NCBI RefSeq assembly: GCF_014694385.1
Contig: NZ_JAAOCA010000013.1
Span: 1-64,000, forward strand
Direction of reading: 5' to 3'
Source: Pseudomonas typographi
GTDB taxonomy: Bacteria; Pseudomonadota; Gammaproteobacteria; Pseudomonadales; Pseudomonadaceae
Length of the DNA: 64,000 bases
Both the position numbers and the translations under genes were made by a program. The notes beneath the pieces are model-generated. The model did not search any database, was not told the origin of the DNA, and worked only from the letters and a program-made list of their open reading frames with translations. Positions 1 to 8,583 of this stretch are shown piece by piece; the first letter of the stretch is position 1, and the number at the start of each line of letters is the position of its first letter.

Positions 1-932
1 GCCTTGCGCACGGCGGCGGGGGGGGGGGGCATGGGGCTGGCTTCGGCCTGCGCCTGCGCCGGGTTTGGCATGGGCAAGGTGTCCCAGGCCCGGGCGACAC
101 TGCGGGCCTGCGCCACGGCTCGGTTCAAGGTGGCCAGCGCGACAGGGTCCTCGGTGCTGCCAGCGTCTTTATCCACCCCACAACTGCTGTGGCTGGTGAT
201 TTGCCCGTGAGTGTCCAACGCTACGGTTTGCACGAAGTTCGGGTCTGCGACGGTCACGGTGTATTGCTGGTGCTTGAACGGCACGCTCAGAAAGGTGAGC
301 GTGGCGGTACGGCAGGCCGAATAGAAGTAAATACCCGAGGCCTTGGCCAAGTCGAGCAGGCGGGTTTCGATGGTATCGGCAGGCACCGCATCATAGGCCA
401 ATTCCAGGGCCACTTTGTTACCGGAGTTCTCCACCACCCCATAGGCTGTGCCAGCTTCACGGCGTGGCTCGTTGAGCAAGCGTTGTACGTCCACCGCCAG
501 TGGCAGCGCCAGGCGCGCACCGCTGGGCTTCGCGGTTGCGCGGTCGATGCTGGCCGGCACCGCCACCGGTGTGGCTGCCCGGGTTGCAGCCGGTACGGCG
601 GCCTGCGCCAGGCTTAGGCGGTGAACCAGGCGGGTGCTGTCAAGGGTGCTTAGTTGCATCACTGGTGTGCCCACCACCGGCTGGAAGCCGAACTGGGTGT
701 GGGCTCCTTCGGCCTCGGCTGGTAGTGATAGCAAGGCGGCAGCTGTACCGGGCTCGCTCGGTGGTTGCAGCAGCAATATGGATTTGGCCAGGGTGAACTT
801 GCTCAGGCCACCATAATCGGCACTGGCATGTTGGGGGTCGAACTCAACATAGCGCCACTGGGCTTCAGGGCTGCTACAGCCGGTCAGCCATAGGGCGCTT
901 AGCGTCAAAGCCAGCACTGGCATGATCTTCAC
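1..932 (-). CDS. Lipoprotein of unknown function, 3' end cut by the window edge
   Basis: About 310 codons are open from a GTG at 932 to the left edge with no stop. The N-terminus is a lipoprotein signal with lipobox LTGC (Cys19), so the product should be lipid-anchored in the envelope. GTG 932 is preferred because AGGGAG lies 7 bases before it; the ATG at 923 is 16 bases from that site. The middle is rich in Ala, Pro and Thr, followed by a stretch with two spaced cysteines. Near the edge a Pro-rich segment is encoded by twelve consecutive C (G12 on the plus strand, 18-29). I do not recognise a family. Confidence 0.8.
   Translation of the reverse strand, partial: MKIMPVLALTLSALWLTGCSSPEAQWRYVEFDPQHASADYGGLSKFTLAKSILLLQPPSEPGTAAALLSLPAEAEGAHTQFGFQPVVGTPVMQLSTLDSTRLVHRLSLAQAAVPAATRAATPVAVPASIDRATAKPSGARLALPLAVDVQRLLNEPRREAGTAYGVVENSGNKVALELAYDAVPADTIETRLLDLAKASGIYFYSACRTATLTFLSVPFKHQQYTVTVADPNFVQTVALDTHGQITSHSSCGVDKDAGSTEDPVALATLNRAVAQARSVARAWDTLPMPNPAQAQAEASPMPPPPAAVRK
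18..29. repeat. G12 homopolymer tract inside the lipoprotein gene
   Basis: Twelve G on the plus strand, read as four proline codons in the minus-strand lipoprotein. Tracts of this length are slippage-prone, so a change of one or two bases would shift the frame of everything downstream of the proline stretch. Confidence 0.85.
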
Positions 933-1338
933 CTTCGTACTCCCTCGAACCGGCCACTGACGTGTCGGGCACATCCATGGCGCCTTTCCCAAAGCGCGAA
1001 CATAGACCCGCGCAGGGAACTTGTCCAGCCTAATACAATCGTCATCGTACAGGTACACAATTGCTGGGCCAGTTAGCAGGGGCCACGCCCTCCTTGGCGG
1101 CAAGCGAGCGACGTGCTGTCGTTGCTGCTCAGTAGTGTTTAAAAGGTGCTGATGGGCGCCATGATCGCCTATTTTCGCCTCGTTTTACGACGAATGGGCG
1201 GGCTGCCTTGGCGGATGAAAAAACATCGCACCCTCTAGCGCCTGGCTTAGTTGTACGATAACGTATCGCAGAACACGGCCTCGACCGTGAGCCTGTTGGC
1301 CTTACCCGCACAACGATAACAAGTGGGAGTTTTTCTGC
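933..1338. promoter_or_regulatory. 406-base divergent intergenic region with two copies of TGTACGATRACG
   Basis: Separates the lipoprotein gene (minus) from the sugar-acid operon (plus). A 12-base word occurs twice with one difference: TGTACGATAACG at 1252-1263 (plus) and TGTACGATGACG on the minus strand at 1040-1051. The first overlaps a palindrome CGATA-ACG-TATCG (1256-1268). A third partial copy, ACGATAAC, lies at 1313-1320 just before the ribosome site (GGGAG, 1325-1329) of the transporter. This looks like operator sequence for a regulator encoded elsewhere. No ORF here looks coding. Confidence 0.5.
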
Positions 1339-2688
1339 ATGCATGCGAACAAGAACACGCACGTGCGCTATTTGATCCTGTTTTTGCTCTTTGTAGTGAC
1401 CACGATCAACTACGCCGACCGCGCCACCATCTCTATCGCTGGGTCCAGTATCCAGAAAGATCTGGGGGTAACCCCGGTCACGCTCGGTTTCATCTTCTCG
1501 GCCTTCGGTTGGGCCTATGTCGCTGCGCAGATCCCTGGCGGCTGGCTGCTCGACCGCTACGGCTCCAAGCGGGTGTATGCGTTCAGCATCTTCACCTGGT
1601 CGGCGTTTACCATCTTGCAAGGCTTCGTGGGCTTTTTGCCGGTCGCCACGGCGGTGATGGCGCTATTCACCCTGCGTTTTCTGGTCGGCATGGCCGAAGC
1701 ACCGTCGTTCCCGGGCAACGCCCGTATCGTGGCGGCCTGGTTTCCCACCCAGGAGCGCGGCACTGCCTCGGCCATCTTCAACTCGGCGCAATACTTCGCC
1801 ACCGTGCTGTTCACCCCGCTGATGGGCTGGATCGTGCACTCCATGGGCTGGGAACACGTGTTCATGGTGATGGGCGTGCTCGGTGTGCTGTTCTCGTTGG
1901 TATGGCTGAAGCTCATCCATAACCCCAAGGACCACCCGATGATGGGCCAGGCCGAGTACGACCTGATCCGCAACAACGGCGGTGTGGTCGACATGGACCA
2001 AGTCGGCAAGAAAAGCGGCGGGCCGCAGTGGGGGTACATCCGCCAGTTGCTCTCCAGCCGCATGATGGTCGGCATTTACTTGGGCCAGTATTGCATCAAT
2101 GGCATTACCTATTTCTTCCTGACCTGGTTCCCGGTGTACCTGGTGCAGGAGCGCGGCATGACCATCCTCAAAGCCGGGTTCGTCGCCTCGTTACCGGCGA
2201 TTTGCGGGTTCATCGGTGGCGTGCTGGGCGGGGTTATTTCCGATTGGCTGTTACGCCGTGGCCATAGCCTTACGTTTTCGCGCAAGTTGCCGATCGTCTG
2301 CGGCCTGGCGCTGTCGACCAGCATGGTGGTCTGCAATTATGTGCAACTGGACTGGCTGGTCGTCGGCCTGATGGCCCTGGCCTTCTTCGGCAAGGGCGTC
2401 GGGGCGCTGGGTTGGGCAGTGATGGCCGACACAGCGCCCAAGCAGATTGCCGGCATCAGCGGCGGCCTGTTCAACATGTTCGGCAACATCGCTTCGATTA
2501 CCACCCCCATCGTAATTGGTTACCTAATCAGCGCCACCGGCTCGTTCAAATGGGCTTTGGTGTTCGTGGGTGCCAATGCGTTGGTCGCCGTGCTCAGCTA
2601 CCTGTTCATCGTTGGCCCCATCCGCCGTGTGCAATTGCATGACGCCGATGGCCAGCCGGTGGTCGATTCGCAGCCCGTACAAGCCTGA
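1339..2688 (+). CDS. MFS transporter for hexarate/sugar acids (GudP/GarP type)
   Basis: 449 residues, about 12 membrane segments, inner-membrane major facilitator. The N-terminus carries NYADRATISIAG and the downstream GGWLLDRYGSKR loop typical of the anion:cation symporter branch that includes glucarate, galactarate and galactonate permeases. ATG 1339 has GGGAG nine bases upstream. It lies 24 bases before a galactarate dehydratase gene, so the likely job is proton-driven uptake of galactarate or glucarate. Sugar specificity cannot be fixed from sequence. Confidence 0.88.
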   Translation: MHANKNTHVRYLILFLLFVVTTINYADRATISIAGSSIQKDLGVTPVTLGFIFSAFGWAYVAAQIPGGWLLDRYGSKRVYAFSIFTWSAFTILQGFVGFLPVATAVMALFTLRFLVGMAEAPSFPGNARIVAAWFPTQERGTASAIFNSAQYFATVLFTPLMGWIVHSMGWEHVFMVMGVLGVLFSLVWLKLIHNPKDHPMMGQAEYDLIRNNGGVVDMDQVGKKSGGPQWGYIRQLLSSRMMVGIYLGQYCINGITYFFLTWFPVYLVQERGMTILKAGFVASLPAICGFIGGVLGGVISDWLLRRGHSLTFSRKLPIVCGLALSTSMVVCNYVQLDWLVVGLMALAFFGKGVGALGWAVMADTAPKQIAGISGGLFNMFGNIASITTPIVIGYLISATGSFKWALVFVGANALVAVLSYLFIVGPIRRVQLHDADGQPVVDSQPVQA

Positions 2689-2712
2689 TAACAAAAGACA
2701 GGGGAGCTCCCC

Positions 2713-4266
2713 ATGCAACTGATCGAACATTCCGACTCGCCGCGTTACATACGCCTGCATGAAGATGACAACGTGGTGGTGGTGGTCAACGACCAAGGCG
2801 TTGGCGAAGGCAGTGTGTTTCCCGATGGCTTGACCACCATCGAGGGCGTGCCGCAAAGCCATAAGGTGGCGCTGCACACCATCCCCGAGGGCGCCCCCGT
2901 GCGCCGCTACGGGCAAGTGATCGGCTATGCCGTCAAAGAGCTGCCCAAGGGCAGTTGGGTGCAGGAGCACCAATTGAAAATGCCCCAGGCCCCGGCGCTG
3001 GACAGCCTGCCCATGGCCGACGCGGTGCCGGCAGCGCTGCCGGCGCTGGAAGGCTACACCTTCGAAGGCTATCGCAACGCCGACGGTACGGTGGGCACGC
3101 GTAACATCCTGGGCATCACCACCACGGTGCAGTGCGTGACCGGGGTGCTCGAACACGCGGTCAAGCGCATCCGCCAGGAGCTATTGCCCAATTACCCGCA
3201 CGTAGACGACGTAGTCGCCTTGACCCACAGCTACGGCTGCGGCGTGGCGATCAACGCTCGCGACGCCTACATCCCGATCCGCACCGTACGCAACTTGGCG
3301 CGCAACCCCAACCTGGGCGGCGAAGCCTTGGTGATCAGCCTGGGCTGCGAAAAACTGCAGGCCGGGCAGGTGATGCATGAGGGTGACCCGTCGGTAGACC
3401 TCTCCGAGCCCTGGTTGTACCGCCTGCAGGACTCCAGCCACGGCTTCAACGAGATGATCGAGCAGATCATGGCGCTGGCCGAAACGCGCCTGAAAAAACT
3501 CGACCAACGCCGCCGTGAAACCGTGCCGGCCTCGGAGCTGATCCTGGGCATGCAATGCGGCGGCAGCGACGCCTTCAGTGGCATCACCGCCAACCCCGCG
3601 CTGGGTTATGCCGCCGACCTGTTGGTGCGTGCGGGGGCCACCGTGATGTTTTCGGAAAACACCGAAGTGCGCGATGCCATTTACATGCTCACCGCCCGCG
3701 CGGAAAACCTCGACGTGGCTAACGCACTGGTGCGTGAGATGGACTGGTACGACAAGTACCTCGACCGCGGCGCCGCCGACCGCAGTGCCAACACCACGCC
3801 CGGTAACAAAAAGGGTGGTTTGTCGAACATCGTTGAAAAAGCCCTTGGTTCTATCGTGAAATCCGGCAGCAGCGCTATCAATGGCGTGATCGGCCCAGGT
3901 GAACGGGTCGATCGTAAGGGCTTGATTTTTTGCGCCACCCCGGCCAGCGACTTTGTCTGTGGCACCTTGCAGCTGGCGGCAGGCATGAACTTGCACGTGT
4001 TTACCACCGGCCGTGGTACCCCCTATGGCTTAGCCATGGCACCGGTGGTGAAAGTCGCCACCCGTACCGAACTGGCCACCCGTTGGCATGATTTGATCGA
4101 TATCGACGCCGGCCGTGTGGCCAGCGGGCGCATGACCATCGAGGAACTGGGCTGGGAGCTGTTCCACTACTACCTGGATGTGGCCAGCGGCCGCAAGCAA
4201 ACCTGGGCCGAGCAGCATCGCCTGCACAACGATATCGTGCTGTTCAACCCAGCGCCGATTACCTGA
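2713..4266 (+). CDS. garD: Galactarate dehydratase (UxaA/GarD family)
   Basis: 517 residues, full length. It would dehydrate galactarate to 5-keto-4-deoxy-glucarate in the cytoplasm. An N-terminal SAF-like domain (about residues 10-90) precedes the altronate/galactarate dehydratase catalytic region (about 120-510). Signatures include [34 protein letters not shown] and, near residue 382, [15 protein letters not shown]. The ribosome site lies in the perfect palindrome GGGGAGCTCCCC (2701-2712) that abuts the ATG. It forms an operon with the upstream transporter. The aldolase and semialdehyde dehydrogenase expected next in the pathway are not in this window. A close UxaA-family altronate dehydratase is the main alternative. 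Confidence 0.88.
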   Translation: MQLIEHSDSPRYIRLHEDDNVVVVVNDQGVGEGSVFPDGLTTIEGVPQSHKVALHTIPEGAPVRRYGQVIGYAVKELPKGSWVQEHQLKMPQAPALDSLPMADAVPAALPALEGYTFEGYRNADGTVGTRNILGITTTVQCVTGVLEHAVKRIRQELLPNYPHVDDVVALTHSYGCGVAINARDAYIPIRTVRNLARNPNLGGEALVISLGCEKLQAGQVMHEGDPSVDLSEPWLYRLQDSSHGFNEMIEQIMALAETRLKKLDQRRRETVPASELILGMQCGGSDAFSGITANPALGYAADLLVRAGATVMFSENTEVRDAIYMLTARAENLDVANALVREMDWYDKYLDRGAADRSANTTPGNKKGGLSNIVEKALGSIVKSGSSAINGVIGPGERVDRKGLIFCATPASDFVCGTLQLAAGMNLHVFTTGRGTPYGLAMAPVVKVATRTELATRWHDLIDIDAGRVASGRMTIEELGWELFHYYLDVASGRKQTWAEQHRLHNDIVLFNPAPIT

Positions 4267-4311
4267 CCGGCTGGGTTGTAAAACGCTGCCTGCGTATCAA
4301 TGCAAGCTTGG

Positions 4312-4343
4312 GGTGCGCAGCGGATGCTGCGCACCTTTCGTTT
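4312..4343 (+). terminator. Rho-independent terminator after garD
   Basis: Perfect 9-bp stem GGTGCGCAG (4312-4320) / CTGCGCACC (4327-4335) with a six-base loop, followed by TTTCGTTT. It lies 46 bases past the garD stop. Confidence 0.75.
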
Positions 4344-4404
4344 GGCGGTAGGTTTTACTACGGTGTCAGTACGTAGAACCGATCTCCAACGGGAGCCGCA
4401 CACC

Positions 4405-5097
4405 ATGCTTAAAACCCTTCTGCTCGCACTCGCAGGGCTTGCGCTGTGCACCACCCAAGCGCTGGCCGAGCCCCTGAAAATCGGCGTTATCGGCGCTGGC
4501 AACGTGGGCGGTACGCTCGGTACGTTATGGGCGCAGGCCGGCCACCCGGTAATGTTTGCCTCGCGCCATCCCGATGAACTGGCCGGCTTGGTCAAGGCCG
4601 CCGGGGCCAATGCGCGGGCAGGCTCTGTCGCCGATGCGCTGGCCTATGCCGATGTGATCGTGCTGAGCGTGCCCTATGCGGCCATGCCAGCGATCAGTGA
4701 ACAGGGTAGGGGCACATTCCAGGGCAAAGTCGTACTTAGCACCAGCAACCCCTTTAGTGGGCGCGATGGCGAGGTGGGCCGCCAAGCCCTGGCCGACGGC
4801 GTGGCCAGCGCCGACCAGCGCTACCTGCCGGGCGCGCGGTTAGTGCGCGCCTTCAATGCCATTGGCTACGGGTCGATGAAAAGCCAGGCCCACCGCCAAA
4901 GCGGCGGGCCGGTGGCAATCGCCACGTTTGCGGATGATGCCAAGGCCCGTGAAGTAGGTGCCCGCTTGGTGCGCGACGCAGGGTTCATACCGGTGCTGTT
5001 GCCACTGGCGCGAGCTAACGAAGGCTTGCCAGGCGGGGCCACCAGCGGGGTGCTCAGCGAAGCCCAGCTCAAAAGCGCCCTGGGCGTCGCCCCTTAA
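4405..5097 (+). CDS. Exported NADPH-dependent F420-reductase-like Rossmann protein
   Basis: 230 residues. The start at ATG 4405 has GGGAG nine bases upstream and gives a clear Sec signal (hydrophobic stretch after MLKT, likely cleavage after TQALA). The mature protein starts with a dinucleotide fold: KIGVIGAGNVGG, then FASRHPDE as the second-strand/adenosine-ribose loop. The family is NADP-oxidoreductase, coenzyme F420-dependent. It is monocistronic and convergent with the symporter gene. The signal peptide is odd for a family that binds NAD(P), which is not freely available in the periplasm. The substrate is unknown. Confidence 0.8.
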   Translation: MLKTLLLALAGLALCTTQALAEPLKIGVIGAGNVGGTLGTLWAQAGHPVMFASRHPDELAGLVKAAGANARAGSVADALAYADVIVLSVPYAAMPAISEQGRGTFQGKVVLSTSNPFSGRDGEVGRQALADGVASADQRYLPGARLVRAFNAIGYGSMKSQAHRQSGGPVAIATFADDAKAREVGARLVRDAGFIPVLLPLARANEGLPGGATSGVLSEAQLKSALGVAP

Positions 5098-5109
5098 CCT
5101 TAAACCTGC

Positions 5110-6447
5110 CTAAGCGACCTGGGCAGCGGCGGTCGCTCCGTCGTCGGCCTCACCGTGCAGGGAGATGCGGTAGGTTTCCGGCAGGGCCAGGCCGCCCGCC
5201 ATGGCTAGCACAGCGATCAGCACCAGATAAAAGGCCGGTGCCAGGTTGCTGCCGGTCAGGTCGATCAGCCAGGTGGCGACCAGCGGCGCGGTGCCACCGA
5301 AGATCGTATAGGCCATGTTGTAGGTGATTGCGCCTGCGGTGTAGCGGGTGCGGGTGGGGAAGGTTTCCGACAACAACGCCGCGGTTACCACCCCGCACAG
5401 CAATGCGCCGATGGCCAGTAAGATAACCCCGAATATCGCCGCGCCCACCGAGCCGGAACTGGCCAGCCAATAGGCCGGGAATACCGTGAAAATCAACCAC
5501 AGGCAAGTAAAGCCGACCGTTTTACGCCGCCCCACGCGATCGGAGAATGCCCCGGCCACCGGGCAGGCGGCGGCGGCGAACAGCAGCGCCACGGTAGATA
5601 CCAGCAGCGACTGGGCACGGCTTAAGTGGCCCACCACCTGCAAATACGTGGCGAAGTAAGTAGTGAACATATAGAACGACAGTGCCGTCAGCGAAATGAA
5701 CGCCCCCAGGCAGCAAATCGCACCGCCGTGGTTGTTCAGGGTTTCCTTCAGCGGCGAGTGCGCGTGCACGTTGTCTTCGGCAAGGGCCGCCTGGAATGCT
5801 GGGGTTTCTTCCATGCGCCAGCGCAGGTACAGGCCAACGATGCCCAGCGGGGCGGCCACCAGGAACGGCACCCGCCAGCCCCAACTGCTCATGGCTTCGG
5901 GCGACAGGCTGGCATCGAGAACGTAGGCTAGCACCGCTGCGCAGGCGAAGGCCGAGAAAGTCGACACCGGCACGAAGCTACCGTACCAGGCGCGCTTGTG
6001 CCGTGGGGCGTGCTCCATCAAGTAGGCGCAGGCGCCGGCGTACTCACCGCCGGCCGAAAAACCTTGCACGCAGCGGGTGAGCGTGAGCAACACCGGCGCC
6101 AGCAGGCCGATGCTGGCATAGGTCGGCAGCAGCCCAATGACCGTGGTGGCGCTCGCCATCAACAAAATCGTCAACGACAAGATGCGCTTGCGTCCCAGTC
6201 GGTCGCCCAATGCACCAAAGAACACCCCGCCCAACGGGCGCAAGGCGAATGCCACGGCGAACACGGCGAAGGTCTTGAGCAAGGCCACGCTGGGTGCGGA
6301 GCTGGTGAAGAACTGGTTGGCAATGATCGTTGCGAGAAAGCCGTAAACGGCGAAATCGAACCATTCCACGAAATTGCCGATGGCCGAGGCGGCGATCACC
6401 TTGCGTAAGGTGGCCGGCGAAACCGGCCCGTGTGCAGTGGTTGCCAT
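5110..6447 (-). CDS. MFS transporter of the metabolite:H+ symporter (MHS) family
   Basis: 445 residues with about 12 membrane segments. The N-terminal ASAIGNFVEWFDFAVYGF and the loop GALGDRLGRKR are hallmarks of the MHS family (alpha-ketoglutarate, proline/betaine, shikimate and citrate permeases). ATG 6447 has GGGAG eight bases upstream. It stands alone, ending 12 bases from the convergent Rossmann gene. The substrate is not determinable; a carboxylate or betaine-like solute is likely from family membership. Confidence 0.85.
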   Translation of the reverse strand: MATTAHGPVSPATLRKVIAASAIGNFVEWFDFAVYGFLATIIANQFFTSSAPSVALLKTFAVFAVAFALRPLGGVFFGALGDRLGRKRILSLTILLMASATTVIGLLPTYASIGLLAPVLLTLTRCVQGFSAGGEYAGACAYLMEHAPRHKRAWYGSFVPVSTFSAFACAAVLAYVLDASLSPEAMSSWGWRVPFLVAAPLGIVGLYLRWRMEETPAFQAALAEDNVHAHSPLKETLNNHGGAICCLGAFISLTALSFYMFTTYFATYLQVVGHLSRAQSLLVSTVALLFAAAACPVAGAFSDRVGRRKTVGFTCLWLIFTVFPAYWLASSGSVGAAIFGVILLAIGALLCGVVTAALLSETFPTRTRYTAGAITYNMAYTIFGGTAPLVATWLIDLTGSNLAPAFYLVLIAVLAMAGGLALPETYRISLHGEADDGATAAAQVA

Positions 6448-6898
6448 GCGCGAACTCCCGTGAACGATGTCTTTGGTGGATTATCGGCAGTGGCCCTTAA
6501 GGGGGCGTTCGAAAAGCGCCCTCGACGTAGCCAAGAGCGCAACATGGGGGGTGGCGGCGCTCTGCGGCGACGTATAGGCCGGTATTTAGCAAATTCCGCG
6601 CCGTGATCGCCGGCTGGCCCTGCTGAGGCGACCCGGTCGGGCAACCGGGTGCTGTTAGGTCATTACGAAAGTGTTTTGGGCTACGCCAAGCGTAAGGCCT
6701 CGGCATGCACCTATCGATGCCATGCACTGCTGCTGTAACCTTTTTAACGCTATTTATAGGTTATTAAACCGACAAATATATTTTAGTTAACCTATAAAAC
6801 ACATAATGAACGGTTACTAATATAAGCTTTTCGCCTGCGGGTAACTGTCATTATGAGTTATAAAAGTTACCGCCCTTTCGTTTTCGGAGCTTGTGTAC
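6448..6898. promoter_or_regulatory. 451-base intergenic region with an AT-rich array of GGTTA/TAACC inverted repeats
   Basis: 6448-6730 holds nothing I can assign. From about 6735 the sequence becomes strikingly AT-rich. It carries TAACC (6736-6740), GGTTA (6759-6763), TAACC (6788-6792), GGTTA (6812-6816), GGTAACT (6840-6846) and AGTTACC (6865-6871). TTTATAGGTTA (6753-6763) and TAACCTATAAA (6788-6798) form a perfect 11-bp inverted repeat, and the GGTAACT/AGTTACC pair is a second perfect one just before the CGNR gene. The layout suggests several binding sites for a dimeric regulator, plausibly the CGNR protein itself. Confidence 0.6.
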
Positions 6899-7477
6899 AT
6901 GCACCAAAACCCCGCCGAACCTTTCGTGATCGCCGACCACCCGGTGCTCGACATGCTCAACACGGTGAGCCAGGTCGACGGCCAGGCGCAGGATGAATGG
7001 CGCAGCGCCGATGATGTGCTGCATTGGTGCGAACGCCTGGGAATGACCTTGGCACTCCCTGCTACGTATAACCCAGGCGAACTGTTGGCCCAGGCCCGCA
7101 CCCTGCGGGAGGCGGTCCGTGCCCTGGTTTGCCGCCGCCAGGCCGGTGAGCCGGCTGACCCGGCACCGTTGAACGGCTTTTTGCGCCACGCTGCCAGCTA
7201 CCCGCAGGTGGCCTGGGCGGCCGACGGGGGCGTGACCCTGTATCGGGTGGGCGGGCCACCAACGCTGGCGCAAGCGTTGGCACCAATGGCCGAGGCGGCC
7301 GCGCAGTTGCTGGTAGAAGGGGACTTTCGCCGGGTACGCCAATGCCAGCACCCCGATTGCATCCTATGGTTCTATGACCGCACCAAGGCCCAGCGGCGGC
7401 GTTGGTGCAGCATGGCGCTGTGCGGGAACCGCCACAAGGTGGCCGCGCATCGCAACCGGCAAAAACTCATTAACTGA
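6899..7477 (+). CDS. CGNR zinc-finger (ABATE-type) putative transcriptional regulator
   Basis: 192 residues. ATG 6899 is chosen over GTG 6893 because GGAG (6886-6889) is nine bases before the ATG and only three before the GTG. The C-terminus has the zinc-binding pattern C-x4-C, then C-x4-CGNR (CQHPDC, CSMALCGNR) followed by a basic tail. The N-terminal ABATE-like domain resembles stress-linked ligand-sensing domains. It is followed 18 bases later by a nitronate monooxygenase gene, so the two form an operon. The inverted repeats upstream suggest autoregulation. The signal sensed is unknown. Confidence 0.85.
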   Translation: MHQNPAEPFVIADHPVLDMLNTVSQVDGQAQDEWRSADDVLHWCERLGMTLALPATYNPGELLAQARTLREAVRALVCRRQAGEPADPAPLNGFLRHAASYPQVAWAADGGVTLYRVGGPPTLAQALAPMAEAAAQLLVEGDFRRVRQCQHPDCILWFYDRTKAQRRRWCSMALCGNRHKVAAHRNRQKLIN

Positions 7478-7495
7478 CCCTCCAGGAGCAGGTTG

Positions 7496-8581
7496 ATGTC
7501 CGATGTTCAATGGCTGAACCTACAACTGCCAGTGATCCAGGCGCCCATGGTGGGTGTGTCCACCCCGGCGCTTGCGGCCGCCGTGTCGAACGCCGGTGGT
7601 CTGGGTTCCATTGGCCTGGGCGCCTGTAGCCCGGAACAGGCCCGTACCATGCTGCAGCAAACCCGCGCGCTCACGGCCAAGCCCTTCAACGCTAACCTCT
7701 TCTGCCACCGCCCGGCCCGGGCCGACGCTGTGCGGGCGCGGGCATGGCTGGAGCACCTGCGGCCGTTGTTCGCGCAGTTCGGTGCCGAACCACCGGCACA
7801 GTTGGCCGAAATCTATAAAAGCTTTGCCAATGACCCAGCCATGCTGGAGGTGCTACTAGAATTATGCCCGCCCGTGGTGAGTTTCCATTTCGGTTTGCCA
7901 CCGCAGGCCTTTATCGATGCGCTCAAGGCTAAGGGCATTGTGTTGCTGGCAACGGCGACAAGCTTGGCCGAAGCACGGTTGATCGAGCAGGCCGGCCTGG
8001 ATGCCGTCGTCGCCCAGGGGGTTGAAGCCGGTGGCCACCGTGGGGTGTTCGAACCGCGCGAAGACACCCGCCTGGGTACCTTTGCCTTGGTCCGTTGCCT
8101 GGCCGAACGGGTATCGCTGCCGGTGATCGCCGCCGGTGGCATCATGGACGGTGCTGGCATACAAGCCGCCCTTACCCTGGGCGCGCAAGGTGTACAAATG
8201 GGCACGGCATTCATCCTGTGCCCCGAGTCTGCCGCCAACGCCGCTTACCGCCAGGCACTGCGTTCGCCGCGCGCCGAATGCACGGCGATCACCGCGGCCA
8301 TATCCGGGCGCCCGGCGCGGGGGCTGGTGAACCGCTGGTTTACCGAGGTCGATTGCCCCACTGCGCCGCCATTACCGGATTACCCCAACACCTACGATGC
8401 AGCCAAGGCCCTGGTAGCCGCCGCCGGTGTCCAGGGCAGCGACGCATTTGCCGTGCAGTGGGCCGGGCAGGGCGCGCCATTGGCCCGCGCCCTGCCGGCA
8501 GCGCAGTTGCTCGCACAGTTGGCTGAGGAACTGGATAATGCCCGTGGCGGGCGCGTTGTGAAGGGCGGTGGCCGCCGTTAG
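7496..8581 (+). CDS. Nitronate monooxygenase (2-nitropropane dioxygenase family)
   Basis: 361 residues, FMN-dependent TIM barrel. The start is ATG 7496 with AGGAG seven bases before it. Diagnostic segments are [20 protein letters not shown] at the N-terminus, the FMN-phosphate/active-site block VEAGGHRG with the conserved His, and AAGGI and GTAF in the C-terminal half. These enzymes oxidise alkyl nitronates such as propionate-3-nitronate to the carbonyl compound plus nitrite. Co-transcribed with the CGNR regulator and facing an MFS gene, it may serve nitronate detoxification with efflux. Confidence 0.88.
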   Translation: MSDVQWLNLQLPVIQAPMVGVSTPALAAAVSNAGGLGSIGLGACSPEQARTMLQQTRALTAKPFNANLFCHRPARADAVRARAWLEHLRPLFAQFGAEPPAQLAEIYKSFANDPAMLEVLLELCPPVVSFHFGLPPQAFIDALKAKGIVLLATATSLAEARLIEQAGLDAVVAQGVEAGGHRGVFEPREDTRLGTFALVRCLAERVSLPVIAAGGIMDGAGIQAALTLGAQGVQMGTAFILCPESAANAAYRQALRSPRAECTAITAAISGRPARGLVNRWFTEVDCPTAPPLPDYPNTYDAAKALVAAAGVQGSDAFAVQWAGQGAPLARALPAAQLLAQLAEELDNARGGRVVKGGGRR

Positions 8582-8583
8582 TA

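Noticed and set aside
6497..6727. Short minus-strand open frame in the gap before the CGNR gene
   Set aside because: Pro/Arg-rich, no ribosome site, overlaps another short frame; nothing suggests coding.
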